From Nostoc linckia FACHB-104 (GTDB lineage Bacteria; Cyanobacteriota; Cyanobacteriia; Cyanobacteriales; Nostocaceae): a stretch of 64,000 bases of DNA. How positions within the stretch are numbered: position 1 is the first letter of the stretch; every line of letters starts with the position of its first letter. Of the stretch, positions 32,695 through 42,800 are shown piece by piece. Made by a program: the position numbers and the translations under genes. The stretch spans positions 59,839-123,838 of the forward strand of contig NZ_JACJQJ010000022.1 in NCBI RefSeq assembly GCF_014696615.1, in the 5' to 3' direction. The notes below the pieces were generated by a model, which saw only the letters and a program-made list of their open reading frames with translations, ran no database searches and had not been told where the DNA came from.

Positions 32695-32768
32695 GGGGTC
32701 ATAGCTCAATTGGCTAGAGCGTCCGCCTTGCAAGCGGGAGGTTAGGGGTTCAAATCCCCTTGATTCCA
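32695..32768 (+). tRNA. tRNA-Ala (TGC)
   Basis: Acceptor GGGGTCA pairs with TGATTCC using two G-T pairs. Stem CCGC/GCGG with loop CTTGCAA gives TGC. Confidence 0.88.
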
Positions 32769-32773
32769 CTTTT

Positions 32774-32849
32774 GGTGTCTGAAGCCAAAGCGGTCGCGGC
32801 GCTGGTTTGTGGAACCAGTTATTAGGGAGTTCAAGCCTCCTCAGATACC
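32774..32849 (+). tRNA. tRNA-His (GTG)
   Basis: Acceptor GTGTCTG pairs with CAGATAC, with an extra 5' G opposite C73, the histidine identity pair. Stem CTGGT/ACCAG with loop TTGTGGA gives GTG. Confidence 0.88.
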
Positions 32850-32856
32850 CCTTCAA

Positions 32857-32939
32857 GGAAGATGCCGCTAAATGGTCGGCAACCGGTCTAGAAAACCGGG
32901 GTACAGTCAACTGTAGGGGTTCGATTCCTCCATCTTCCG
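32857..32939 (+). tRNA. tRNA-Ser (AGA)
   Basis: Acceptor GGAAGAT pairs with ATCTTCC; discriminator G. Stem CCGGT/ACCGG with loop CTAGAAA gives AGA, and a long variable arm is present. A34 is unusual for bacterial Ser tRNAs. Confidence 0.82.
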
Positions 32940-32943
32940 CCTT

Positions 32944-33018
32944 TCCACCTGAAGCCGAAAAGTAAGGCGCTGTGCTGATAACACAGATACAGAAGGGGCA
33001 GTACCTCTAAGAGTGGAT
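32944..33018 (+). tRNA. tRNA-Ile (GAT), weak T arm
   Basis: Stem CTGTG/CACAG with loop CTGATAA gives GAT. Acceptor TCCACCT pairs with GAGTGGA with one mismatch. The T arm lacks the usual TTC loop, so this last gene may be degenerate. Confidence 0.6.
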
Positions 33019-33350
33019 TTTCTAAAACAAAAATTTGTGCGCTCACTCCCCGAATCACTATTTTCGGGTGAATTATGTATTGGATGCTGAAGCGCGATCG
33101 CTGATTGCTTTGAGTATTACATGAGAGCTAGGTCAAAAGCTCGTTTGTTTACCTTCTCCTAAGTCTGTAATTGCAAGGAATGCTGCATAATCTCTTCAGT
33201 TTTCAGCAGTTAGTTAACTTCCACTATCTAAAAATATTTTTCATTGTTTTAAGCTACATCAATAAATCTTTTGGTTGTATTACTTTCTACCCAACGCTAC
33301 AATCTGCCGTATTATAGGCAATCAATATTTACGACCAAGATTTATCACTC
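33019..33350. other. Intergenic region between tRNA array and parA
   Basis: About 330 bases containing a GCGATCGC octamer at about 33095 and AT-rich sequence that should hold the parAB promoter and perhaps a centromere-like site. A short CCCGAA/TTCGGG stem lies near 33045-33067. No iteron-like parS repeat stands out. Confidence 0.4.
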
Positions 33351-34106
33351 GTGAGTAAAACCCGCATTATTGCGCTATTTAATCAATCAGGAGGGGTAGG
33401 AAAAACAAGTTTAACAATGAACTTGGGCTACCACCTCGCTCAAAAAAAGAAAAATCGCGTTCTCCTCATAGACACAGACCCGCAAGCGTCACTGACGACA
33501 TTTATGGGGCTAGAACCGGACATTACTACCAAAAGCGTCTATGAAGCAGTGGTGGGTGAAGAACCATTACCAATTCATCCTAAACTGATTCACAATATGG
33601 GTTTAGTGCCAGCCAATATTAATTTAAGTGCTGCCGAACTTGAACTTGTTGCCGCACTCATGCGCGAGATGCGTCTAAAAAATGCACTTGCCCCTATCCT
33701 TGACAACTATGATTTTATTTTGATAGATTGTCCGCCATCTTTAGGCATTCTTAGTGTGATTAGCTTAGTAGCAGCAACTCATGTTGTAGTTCCCATTCAA
33801 TGCCAGTTTAAATCCTTTCAAGGAACTGATTTACTACTTAAAACTGTGGCCTCACTTCGTAAAGGTGCTAATAAAACACTTACTATTGCTGGCTTCATCC
33901 CCACCATGTATGATGCACGTACTGCCCAAGAAAGCAGAACCATGAAAGCTATTACAGAGCAACTTTCACCTGTGGCTACAGTCTTTGAACCAATTCCTAA
34001 ATCTATTGCCTTTGCTGATGCTAGTGAGGCACGTTTACCTTTAGCACTATATAATCCCAAACATCCTGCCGTCGCTGTACTAAAAAAAATCGCCCTTAGT
34101 TTATAA
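33351..34106 (+). CDS. parA: ParA/Soj-type partition ATPase
   Basis: A 251-residue ParA with GTG start. The deviant Walker A SGGVGKTSLTMNLGYHL, Walker A' region DTDPQASLTTF and Walker B FILIDCPPSLG are complete. The length fits type Ib-like or chromosomal-type ParA without an N-terminal HTH. It drives ATP-dependent segregation of plasmid copies together with ParB 14 bases downstream. Confidence 0.95.
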   Translation: MSKTRIIALFNQSGGVGKTSLTMNLGYHLAQKKKNRVLLIDTDPQASLTTFMGLEPDITTKSVYEAVVGEEPLPIHPKLIHNMGLVPANINLSAAELELVAALMREMRLKNALAPILDNYDFILIDCPPSLGILSVISLVAATHVVVPIQCQFKSFQGTDLLLKTVASLRKGANKTLTIAGFIPTMYDARTAQESRTMKAITEQLSPVATVFEPIPKSIAFADASEARLPLALYNPKHPAVAVLKKIALSL

Positions 34107-34120
34107 AAACTACAAATACA

Positions 34121-35098
34121 GTGAGCAAAAAAGACCAACCCTATACCAGTCAATTAAAAGGTGTAGCAGCCCTACTAGGCGAAAACTTTAATCAAACTGA
34201 CAGTACTGCTAATTCACCAAACACTGTTGCTATCAGTTTAATCAAGCTGCCAGCCTCACAGCCCCGCCGTTACTTTGACCCTAAAAAGCTTGAAGAACTA
34301 TCACGCTCGATAAAAGAATTTGGTATCCTTGAACCTTTGTTAGTGCGTCCCCTACCTAGTGGCGATTATGAATTGGTCGCGGGGGAACGACGCTATAGAG
34401 CCTCATCAATGGCAGCATTAACCGAGGTTCCCATTATTTCCAGGGTTATGGACGATGCGACTGCATACCAAGTGCGCCTCGTTGAAAACCTGCAACGCGA
34501 AGACCTCAACCCCCTAGAAGAAACTGAAGGTATCCTGGAATTGTTGGTGTTGCGGTTAGAGATGATACGAGATGAAGTAATTAGTCATCTCAACCGCATG
34601 AGAAACGTTTGTGATCGCTATGATGAAAATTCCGAACTGAGACATAACGTTATGTCTCAACCCCAAACCCAGATAGTGGAAGAATTATTTAGTGCGCTGG
34701 GACGGATGAGTTGGGAGTCATTTGCCAAAAATCGCCTGCCTTTGCTCAATCTACCCTCAGATGTGCTAGAAGTGCTGCGTTCTGGGAGATTGGAGTACAC
34801 CAAAGCACTGGCGATCACACGAGTTAAAGATGACGAAACACGAAAACAACTCTTAGAAGATGCGATCGCTTACAATCTGTCACTGAGCGAAATTAAGCGT
34901 AAGATTAAAGAAATTGAGCAGCATACTAACTCAAATTCATCATCTAAAACAGAACCACCATCTATAAAAGACCGCTTTGATGATACTTTACAACGCTTCA
35001 AAAAAGCTAAAGTATGGGATGACCCCAAGAAAAAGAAACAGATAGAGAAAGTAATAGCTCAATTGGAAGCATTAATGAAAGATGACAACCCAAAGTGA
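34121..35098 (+). CDS. parB: ParB/Spo0J-type partition protein
   Basis: A 325-residue protein with GTG start. The ParB N-terminal nuclease-like/CTPase domain shows PRRYFDPKKLEELSRSI and LVAGERRYRASSM. A central helix-turn-helix region (around residues 190-255) and a C-terminal charged helix follow. It binds centromere sites and stimulates ParA. It is in an operon with parA. Confidence 0.95.
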   Translation: MSKKDQPYTSQLKGVAALLGENFNQTDSTANSPNTVAISLIKLPASQPRRYFDPKKLEELSRSIKEFGILEPLLVRPLPSGDYELVAGERRYRASSMAALTEVPIISRVMDDATAYQVRLVENLQREDLNPLEETEGILELLVLRLEMIRDEVISHLNRMRNVCDRYDENSELRHNVMSQPQTQIVEELFSALGRMSWESFAKNRLPLLNLPSDVLEVLRSGRLEYTKALAITRVKDDETRKQLLEDAIAYNLSLSEIKRKIKEIEQHTNSNSSSKTEPPSIKDRFDDTLQRFKKAKVWDDPKKKKQIEKVIAQLEALMKDDNPK

Positions 35099-35125
35099 AG
35101 CAATGTAGTAGTTCTCTCTCACTAT

Positions 35126-35353
35126 TCAATTTGTTGTCTCAGGGATGGAGTCAAAATCATGATTCCCCTGACAATCTCTTGGCTGTGTGGCTGTGCCATT
35201 GATTACCTTTGGTGTAATCGCCATAACTTCCAGAGCTAGGTTTGTGGCAATCCCCCTTGCTTCTAATCGCTTTAATTCCAAAATGTCAATGCCTGCTGCC
35301 AATCCATCTAAATACTCTTCTACACTCACTCCCAAGTCTTCAATTTCTAACAT
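35126..35353 (-). CDS. Small hypothetical protein
   Basis: A 75-residue acidic protein (MLEIEDLGVSVEEYLDGLAA start) convergent with parB. The family is not recognised; the N-terminal half is a good amphipathic helix. It may be a small regulator or antitoxin-like protein, but nothing in the sequence proves that. Confidence 0.45.
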   Translation of the reverse strand: MLEIEDLGVSVEEYLDGLAAGIDILELKRLEARGIATNLALEVMAITPKVINGTATQPRDCQGNHDFDSIPETTN

Positions 35354-36446
35354 AAGTATAATTTCCTAATTTTTTGTGTGATTACACTTCAATTGTCTGG
35401 TAAAACTTCAGCAGAAAAACCAAAAGGGCAATCGCATCATAGAACCAAACAGATAGCAAATTATGTCTGGCTTGCTTTTGGATTTGTGTTGTGGGCAAAA
35501 GATGCGAGCGTGTATTATAGATTTAATTCAATGCATATTCCATAATTATGAGAACTTTAGCTATGGAATGAAGCAGCAGTAAGCAAAAATTAAGCAATGG
35601 TAGTTCTTACTTGCTTCAAAACTAGATATATCAACAATTATGGGAGCCATTACCGCGCACCTTTCTTGCTCGGTCGGGGCTTAAACGTGCAGATGATCAT
35701 CTGAAGGCAAAGTGCGTATGTAGGCAAATCTTCGAGTATTGGTTGAATCTGCAATTGAGAATGCTTCTACCTCTGCTTAGTCCTCATTGCAGAGGTAGAA
35801 ATGTACTTATGAATGCTTGCGACACGTCCATTAACTGGCTTAAGTTACAGCAGCACTTTCTTCTGGTTTAGGCTTTTTCACTTTTTTTTCAAAAATCTGG
35901 ATTCCGGCATCAATCACCTCAAAACCATTCTCTTTGCGTTGAAAGCATAGATGAAGAGAAATGTAGTTCACCAGAACAAATCGCACTTGCAGGTATCCCG
36001 GCTGAACCCCTATAAGACTTTCAAGGATCTCTACACGTTGTATGTGCTACAAAGCTAGGTGGAGCGTTTCCCAACTTGGTGAGCTATACCAGATTTTAAG
36101 TGATCGCACTAATAAAATTTAGTAAGAAATAATCGCAAGTTTGCTGGAAAAAGTAAAGAACTGAAACAAATCTGGCTTTCAACTTGTTTTATTGATAATT
36201 TTCTCTATTTACTCACAAGTTCCTCAAAATTTGCTTTTAAATTCAAGATACAACTGACGTTTGCGTAACAGAAATCATTTGTGGATTAAACCAAGTGTGT
36301 TGGAAGAGCGTGGCTGGCTCAACATCAAAGTTAAAAGCCTGTTAGAACTTAGCTTGTAATTTGAAAAGCTAGCTATAGCTTGCGATCTTATTTGTTAGAT
36401 CCTACTGCATTAGTTGGGATGTGATCCTTCTTTAGTATAACCAAAC
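35354..36446. other. 1.1-kb gene-poor region
   Basis: The region contains no complete gene with a credible start. It holds one decayed minus-strand frame (35840-36046) and otherwise AT-rich sequence. It separates parAB from the accessory NLR/protease block. Confidence 0.45.
35840..36046 (-). pseudogene. C-terminal gene remnant
   Basis: An open minus-strand frame without start encodes GVQPGYLQVRFVLVNYISLH, then FEVIDAGIQIFEK and a charged KKVKKPKPEES tail before the stop. Its composition is protein-like but I do not recognise the family; it looks like the 3' end of a deleted gene. Confidence 0.4.
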
Positions 36447-36458
36447 ATGGAGGAAGCT

Positions 36459-37004
36459 ATGACTAATCAAGCTAAAAAGCAGTTTATCACTGAGTTGGCA
36501 AATAATGTAGTTATGGAAATGGCTCCACAAGAACGGCGGGTTTTCCATTCTATAAGCGAAGCTTACTTCCAAAATCCTGAAAAAACACTCAAGGGCGAGG
36601 AAGGCGGAGATGAGTTAATAGGTTTTGGTGTTGGAGAAGTTGCTCTATTAACTCCTATCATCCTGGAAGTAGCCGCAGCAGTATTTAGATTTGTATCAGA
36701 TATTTCTCAAAAAGCACTTGAGGATGCGCTTAAGGATTCTATAAAAGAAGAAAGCTCAAACTTTTTTAAGAAATTGATTAAGTTTATCAAACAGCGTTTA
36801 AAAGTTGATGATCCACCGCCTGAAGTATTATCGCTTTCATCTCTAACACAAGAACAGTTAGTACAAGTTCGCCAAATCGCTTTTGAAAAGGCTTTGCTAT
36901 TGAACCTGGACAATGACCAAGCTTCACTATTAGCCGATTCTTTAGTTGGTAGTCTTCAACTGACTATTTCTTATAGGAGAGGGGACTTTGATGAAAAGCA
37001 TTGA
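36459..37004 (+). CDS. Helical protein coupled to membrane protease
   Basis: A protein of about 181 residues from the ATG at 36459, which has GGAGG six bases upstream (the ATG at 36447 lies on that ribosome-binding site). A hydrophobic helix (GVGEVALLTPIILEVAAAVF, about residues 55-75) precedes an amphipathic basic region and a helical tail. The hydrophobic-then-amphipathic layout recalls effector-associated helical modules such as that at 43941-44438, but there is no clear identity. Its end overlaps the protease gene by 14 bases, so the two are coupled. Confidence 0.65.
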   Translation: MTNQAKKQFITELANNVVMEMAPQERRVFHSISEAYFQNPEKTLKGEEGGDELIGFGVGEVALLTPIILEVAAAVFRFVSDISQKALEDALKDSIKEESSNFFKKLIKFIKQRLKVDDPPPEVLSLSSLTQEQLVQVRQIAFEKALLLNLDNDQASLLADSLVGSLQLTISYRRGDFDEKH

Positions 37005-39288
37005 AGTAGAAGTTCCACAATCTCGTTTGAATCCATTTGCATTCCCCTCAGCAACGACTCTCAGATTTATATTACTGATCATTGCATTGATTGGTGCAAT
37101 TTTAGTTATCTCTGTCGCACTCTACTTTGACTATCTACAAACACAGGGTAAGTTTAGGGAGATTGCTGGCTTGGTTAGTGAATGTAAAAATAATATAGAA
37201 CCTCTCGGTTCATTACTTCAGAAAGCAGCTAAATCCACAGATCCTACAAACGTATTTAATTTAGGTGCGAAGGCTTATAATCAATGTAACTTCCTCTTAA
37301 ATCAAGAAAGGCATAAATCAGGATGGTTTGCGCTTTGTTTTGTAGGAGCGTTGTTAGGTTTCGCAAGTTTCATCCACAGTTTTTTACCTTTTCTTATAAT
37401 TCGCTGGGAAGGATTGGTGTCTCTTGAGCAACAGCCTGATATGGAAGAAGTGATCGCCAATCTAAACAGTCTTTGTCAGGAAATAGGTATTGTTCATCCT
37501 CCTAAGTTCTTATTGAACCCTAGGAGTCGAGCAATTGGTGGGAGGGCATTTGGTTCTTTGGGGCGTTACTATTTAGTATTACCTGTAGGACTCATTACAT
37601 TTTTTGAGACAGATCCAGATGCCTTTCGTGCCGTGATGCTTCATGAACTAGCACATATACGCAACGCAGATGTAGACAAGATCTATTTTTCCCTCATTGC
37701 TAGTTGTATCTTGGGTCTCACTACTTTGACTGTTTTTCTGCTAATTTGGAAAACTGATAGGTTCCAAGCCATTTGGCGAATTATTGCTTTAATTCTTCTA
37801 GTTTATCTAACTCTAACGGCTGTTGTACGAACACGCGAATTTTATGCAGATGTACGTGCATCTATCCATCTCAGATCAGATTCTCTTGACCAATTGTTGG
37901 CAAAATCTCATAAATTTAAGCATTTAAATTTGCAAAGCGCTTTTATTTCACTACTTGAGTATTTGCCTTATTTCAGACATAATCCCTGGAAGTTTGCCTT
38001 GCAATTTCACCCTAATTCCTTTGAGCGCCGCAAAGCTCTAGAAAGAACAGATAGCCTGTTTCAATTTAATTATTGGGAGGCTTTTGCTACAGGAATAGCC
38101 GTTTCTGTGCCCTTCAAGAGTGTAGATCTTGTACTAGCTGATTACGTTGTAACTACGCCAGGGATAATCATGACAGAAAAAAGTGGTTTAAATTTAATAC
38201 TCTTATTACAAGAATTAATTACGCCACTAATTTTTGCGTCTATTATAGTAGGTATTGTTGGGTTGGGCGTTTGGCGTGAAGTTTTTGTAGCGCTAGTCCA
38301 CAACACTCATTATGTAAAAGCAGGTAGGTTAGGTATTAGCTTGGGTTTAGGGCTAATTCTTGGTCAAAATTTATCCTTTTACGGTATGCTAGAAACGCCA
38401 ATCTGGCATCAGCATCCAATAACGATTACTTGGTATCTAGTCTGGGGTGCTTTATTTCTATTTTGCCTTTACTACTTCTTTGAGTGGCTAGCTACTGGAG
38501 CAACTGCTTGGTTACGAGTTGCTATTTCTTTAAATTCGCCTCGCCCTTTCTATATAAATGGTTTGATAATTGCAAGCGTATTGTTGACCTTACTGCTTGG
38601 TGCAATTAATATTATCCAATTATTGGTAGAAGTATTCACCCCGAATAGCATTCTGAGCATATTTTCTAACTCAATTCTGGTTTTGTTTTTTTTATATACT
38701 AATTTTATTAATGAACCTCTAATAATTGCCTTTATCCTCTTATGGGCTTACCCCTTGAGTATTTGGTTTTGGCGTGAGCGCTTAGTAGATTCAATTCCTG
38801 TTTCCAACTGGGTGTTTCTAGAACAGCCTTCTCATCAAATCCGTATAAATATTCAGACGCAACTTCAACTGGGTTATACTTTTAGTTCTAGCCTAAAAGG
38901 GGGATTAATATATTGTTGTTTGCTAGTAGCTATTCGTCTGCTACTGCGTGTTACCTTGCCTGAAGCAATAAAAGAAACTGATAGTATTAAGTTAATGATA
39001 TTTTATGTAGCACATGTTGGCCTTGCAGCTTTGATACAAACAGGAATAGCTGTCAAGGTTTCTAAAAAAGTCAAAGAACTTAGTATTGCTCATGGTCTTC
39101 TGGCGGCTTTTGTTACAGGTTGTGTAATGAGTATTGCAACCTTAAGCATCAATCTTATGTTTGGTGGCACAATTGACGTGCAGTTTGTCTGGCTGGTATT
39201 TAGTCATATACTCAACTTAGGAGCTTTTCTGGCTTTGTTAGCAATGATGGTTGCGTATCCACTCAATAGGAGCAGGCAATTAATCTAG
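36991..39288 (+). CDS. Multi-pass membrane M48-type metalloprotease
   Basis: About 765 residues starting at the ATG at 36991 (GGAGAGGGG upstream). Two N-terminal membrane helices surround a periplasmic-type loop. The zinc motif HELAH (His218, Glu219, His222) lies in VMLHELAHIRNADVDK, and a later REFYADVRAS provides the probable third ligand Glu, as in HtpX/Ste24-like M48 peptidases. At least ten further membrane segments follow (about 420-760), much longer than HtpX. It is coupled to the helical protein upstream. A regulated membrane protease acting on that partner or on membrane proteins is inference. Confidence 0.78.
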   Translation: MKSIEVEVPQSRLNPFAFPSATTLRFILLIIALIGAILVISVALYFDYLQTQGKFREIAGLVSECKNNIEPLGSLLQKAAKSTDPTNVFNLGAKAYNQCNFLLNQERHKSGWFALCFVGALLGFASFIHSFLPFLIIRWEGLVSLEQQPDMEEVIANLNSLCQEIGIVHPPKFLLNPRSRAIGGRAFGSLGRYYLVLPVGLITFFETDPDAFRAVMLHELAHIRNADVDKIYFSLIASCILGLTTLTVFLLIWKTDRFQAIWRIIALILLVYLTLTAVVRTREFYADVRASIHLRSDSLDQLLAKSHKFKHLNLQSAFISLLEYLPYFRHNPWKFALQFHPNSFERRKALERTDSLFQFNYWEAFATGIAVSVPFKSVDLVLADYVVTTPGIIMTEKSGLNLILLLQELITPLIFASIIVGIVGLGVWREVFVALVHNTHYVKAGRLGISLGLGLILGQNLSFYGMLETPIWHQHPITITWYLVWGALFLFCLYYFFEWLATGATAWLRVAISLNSPRPFYINGLIIASVLLTLLLGAINIIQLLVEVFTPNSILSIFSNSILVLFFLYTNFINEPLIIAFILLWAYPLSIWFWRERLVDSIPVSNWVFLEQPSHQIRINIQTQLQLGYTFSSSLKGGLIYCCLLVAIRLLLRVTLPEAIKETDSIKLMIFYVAHVGLAALIQTGIAVKVSKKVKELSIAHGLLAAFVTGCVMSIATLSINLMFGGTIDVQFVWLVFSHILNLGAFLALLAMMVAYPLNRSRQLI

Positions 39289-39443
39289 CTGCCACGACTA
39301 ATCAAAGGAATTAAGAGAAGACTTATTGCAAACAATAGTTGCGAGAGAGGATATTGTTCGCCCTTTAGGCTATGCCTTCGCTCACGCAGCACGAGTCTTA
39401 CTCCCAAACTGGCATCACGGTGGGAGAGATGAATGAAGTGAGA
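39289..39443. other. Short spacer before group II intron
   Basis: Contains a small repeat-like stretch (CTATGCCTTCGCTCACGCAG near 39370). No gene. Confidence 0.35.
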
Positions 39444-39797
39444 GTGCGATTCGTTCAGTCGAAACCTGAATAAGGGGGATGGCTGGCAATGGTTGAGTAA
39501 CCCATAAAGGGTAGAGTTCGCACTTCAATCCTCAACCAATGACAACTCAATATCCATGTAGGTGAGGAAATCTAGCCAAAGCATTAGCCCAGACAGCTAG
39601 AGGAGAAAGGGAAAATATTCTTGATTGGAATAAATTTAACTGGGAGTGGACACATGATATTCCTAATTTCATAGGTCATGTTGTCAGGAAGTCCGATATG
39701 ACAAATGGATAACATACTGAGTAGCCGTGTGCGGTGAAAGTCGCAAGCACGGTTCCGAATGGGAGGGGTGATGCAGTAATGCACACCTCGACCCTAC
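39444..39797 (+). mobile_element. ORF-less group II intron remnant
   Basis: The 5' end GTGCGATTCGTTCAGTCGAA is a bacterial group II intron start. Domain V is recognisable at about 39722-39755: AGCCGTG pairs with CACGGTT, an inner TGCG/CGCA stem follows, and the AGC catalytic triad is present. Domain VI and the 3' end CGACCCTAC follow. Only 354 bp remain; the reverse-transcriptase gene is gone except for a short fragment (TTGATTGGAATAAATTTAAC, reading DWNKFN). Confidence 0.75.
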
Positions 39798-39869
39798 CAG
39801 AGTTTGAGCTACTAATTACACGAAGTGGCTCATACGTGTATTGCACTCTCTCACTCAAGATGTTGTTCT

Positions 39870-42800
39870 TTACCTCCACCATCGTGACACCTCTTGAATA
39901 GCAGAGGCTGTATCTTTTACTGCTTCTTGACCACCTAAAGTAAATATTACAGGAGTTAATACTCTTATATCACTGAGTAAGTTTGGGCGAGTGTGAACAG
40001 ATAAGATGTGAAGCGTTTCTCGCCAGTCCTTAAAAAGCGGAGTTTTTTGTATTTGTGAAAGTTTATCTGCTAAACTTCTTAGGGCATCGGCGCGATGTCT
40101 CTCATCCTGAATCTGCCTAGCAGCAGCCAGTGCCTCTGGTAATAATTCTGGCAATTTATCAGCCAAACTACTTAAGGTTTTGGCGCGCTCCGACTCATCC
40201 TGAATCTCCTTAGCAGCAGCCAGTGCCTCTGGTAACAATTCTCTTGGCAATTTATCAGCCAAGCTACTTAGAACTTCGGCGCGATGTCTCTCATCCTGAA
40301 TCTGCCTAGCAGCAGCCAGTGCCTCTGGTAACAGTTCTGGAAATTTATCAGCCAAACTACTTAGGGTTTTAGCGCGATAATACTCATCCCGAATCTCCCT
40401 AGCAGCAGCCAGTGCCTCTGGTAACAATTCTCTTGGCAATTTATCAGCCAAACTACTTAAGACTTTGACGAGACTATTTCCATACTCAATGTCCCTAGTA
40501 GAAGCCAGTGCCTCTGGTAACAATTCTGGTAATTTATCAACCAAACTACTTAGGGCTTCGGCGCGACGATCCCCATACTGAATCTCCCTAGCAGCAGCCA
40601 GTGCCTCCGGTAACAAATCAGGTGGCAATTTATCAACCAAACTACTTAGAACTTCGGCGCGACCCCAATCATTCGGAATCTCCCTAGAAGCAGTCAGTAC
40701 CTCTAGTAACAATTCTGGAAATTTATCAGCCAAACTACTTAGGGTTTTAGCGCGATTTCTCTCATCCCGAATCTCCCTAGCAGCAGCCAGTGCCTCTGGT
40801 AACAATTCTCTTGGTAATTTATCAGCCAAACTACTTAGGGCTTCAGCGCGATTTCTCTCATCCCGAATCTCCCTAGCAACAGCCAGTGCCTTTGGTAACA
40901 AATCAGGTGGCAACTTATCAGCCAAACTACTTAGGGCTTCAGCGCGATTTCTCTCATCCCGAATCTCCCTAGCAGCAGCCAGTGCCTCTGGTAACAATTC
41001 TCTTGGCAATTTATCAGTCAAACTATTTAGGGCTTTGGCGCGATCCGACTCAACCCGAATCTCCCTAGCAGCAGCCAGTGCCTCTAGTAACAATTCTGGT
41101 AATTTATCAGCCAAACTACTTAGGGCTTCGGCGCGATTTCTCTCATCCTGAATCTCCCTAGCAGCAGCCAGTGCCTCTGGTAACAATTCTCTTGGCAATT
41201 TATCAGCCAAACTATTTAGAGCTTTGGCGCGATGCTCCCCAGACTGAATCTCCCTAGTAGCAGCCAGTACCTCTGGTAACAAATCAGGTGGCAATTTATC
41301 AGCCAAGCTACTTAGAACTTCGGCGCGATGCTCCCCAGACTGAATCTCCCTAGCAGCAGCCAGTGCCTCTGGTAACAGTTCTGGAAATTTATCAGCCAAA
41401 CTACTTAGGGTTTCGGCGCGATCATCCTCAGACTGAATCTCCCTAGCAGCAGCCAGTGCCTCTAGTAACAATTCTGGCAATTTATCAGCTAAATTACTTA
41501 GGGTTTTGGCGCGATTTCTCTCATCCTGAATCTCCCTAGCAGCAGCCAGTGCCTCCGGTAACAATTCTGGTAATTTATCAGCTAAAGTACTTAGGGCTTT
41601 GGCACGATCATCCCCAGACTGAATCTCCCTAGCAGCAGCCAGTGCTTCTGGTAACAAATCAGGTGGCAATTTATCAACTAAACTACTTAAGACATCGGCG
41701 CGATCATCCTCAGACTGAATCTCCCTAGCAGCAGCCAGTGCCTCTGGTAACAATTCTGGCAATTTATCAGCCAAGCTACTTAGAGTTTCGGCGCGAGGAA
41801 CTTCATACGGAATCTCCCTAGCAACGGCCAGTGCCTCTGGTAACAATTCTGGCAATTTATCAGCCAAGCTACTTAGAGTTTCGGCGCGATAAGCCTCATC
41901 CCAAATCTCCCTAGCAGCAGCCAGTGCCTCTGGTAACAATTCTCTTGGTAATTTATCAGCCAAACTACTTAGGGCAATGGCGCGAGAAATCTCAAGCTGA
42001 AACTCCCTAGCAGCAGCCAGTGCCTCTGGTAACAATTCTCTTGGTAATTTATCAGCCAAACTACTTAGGGCATAGACGCGATCATCCTCAGACTGAATCT
42101 CCCTAGCAGCAGCCAATGCCTCTAGTAACAAATCAGGGGGCAATTTATCCGCTAAACTACTTAGGACAATGGCGCGATAATACTCATCCCGAATCTCCCT
42201 AGCAGCAGCCAGTGCCTCTGGTAACAATTCTGGCAATTTATCAGCCAAACTACTTAGGGCGATGGCGTGATCATCCCCAGACTGAATCTCCCTAGCAACA
42301 GCCAGTGCTTTCAAGAATCCTAGTTCTTTTAGGTTTGGTGGTAAATGATCGGCTAGCTCAGAAAGCAAGTTTGCTTTCTGTTTTGGATTCGAGCTTTGTA
42401 GCACATAGGCAAGTCCTTGTTCGGGAGTCCACACATTTTTTTGGATCAACACAATCAGCAATTTTACTGGTAAATTAGCTGATAGACTATTAAGGGATGC
42501 AATAATCAGAGCATATCGGCACTGTAAGCCAATAACTTGAGGTAGGGTTGCTTCAGTCCACAAGTCTTCTGCCAGTTGCCAAGCACGGGCAACATCAGTC
42601 ACAAAGTTGGCAGTTTGTCCTAAGCGATCGCACGCCTCATACCAACCATTACCTCCTGTTTTTGACTCTTCCCATAATAAAGAGTGAATCTCTTCTACTT
42701 TTTGAGCCTTTTCTAAATGCCAAACTAGATGCTGATGGATATAACCGTCATAAGGGATGGTATGCCACAAACCATCTTGGGTTTTTTGTTGGTATTTCTC

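Noticed and set aside
40040..42310. Regularly spaced repeats resembling a CRISPR array
   Set aside because: The unit is a 93/96-bp coding repeat in one open frame with no repeat-spacer alternation; no cas genes are in the window.
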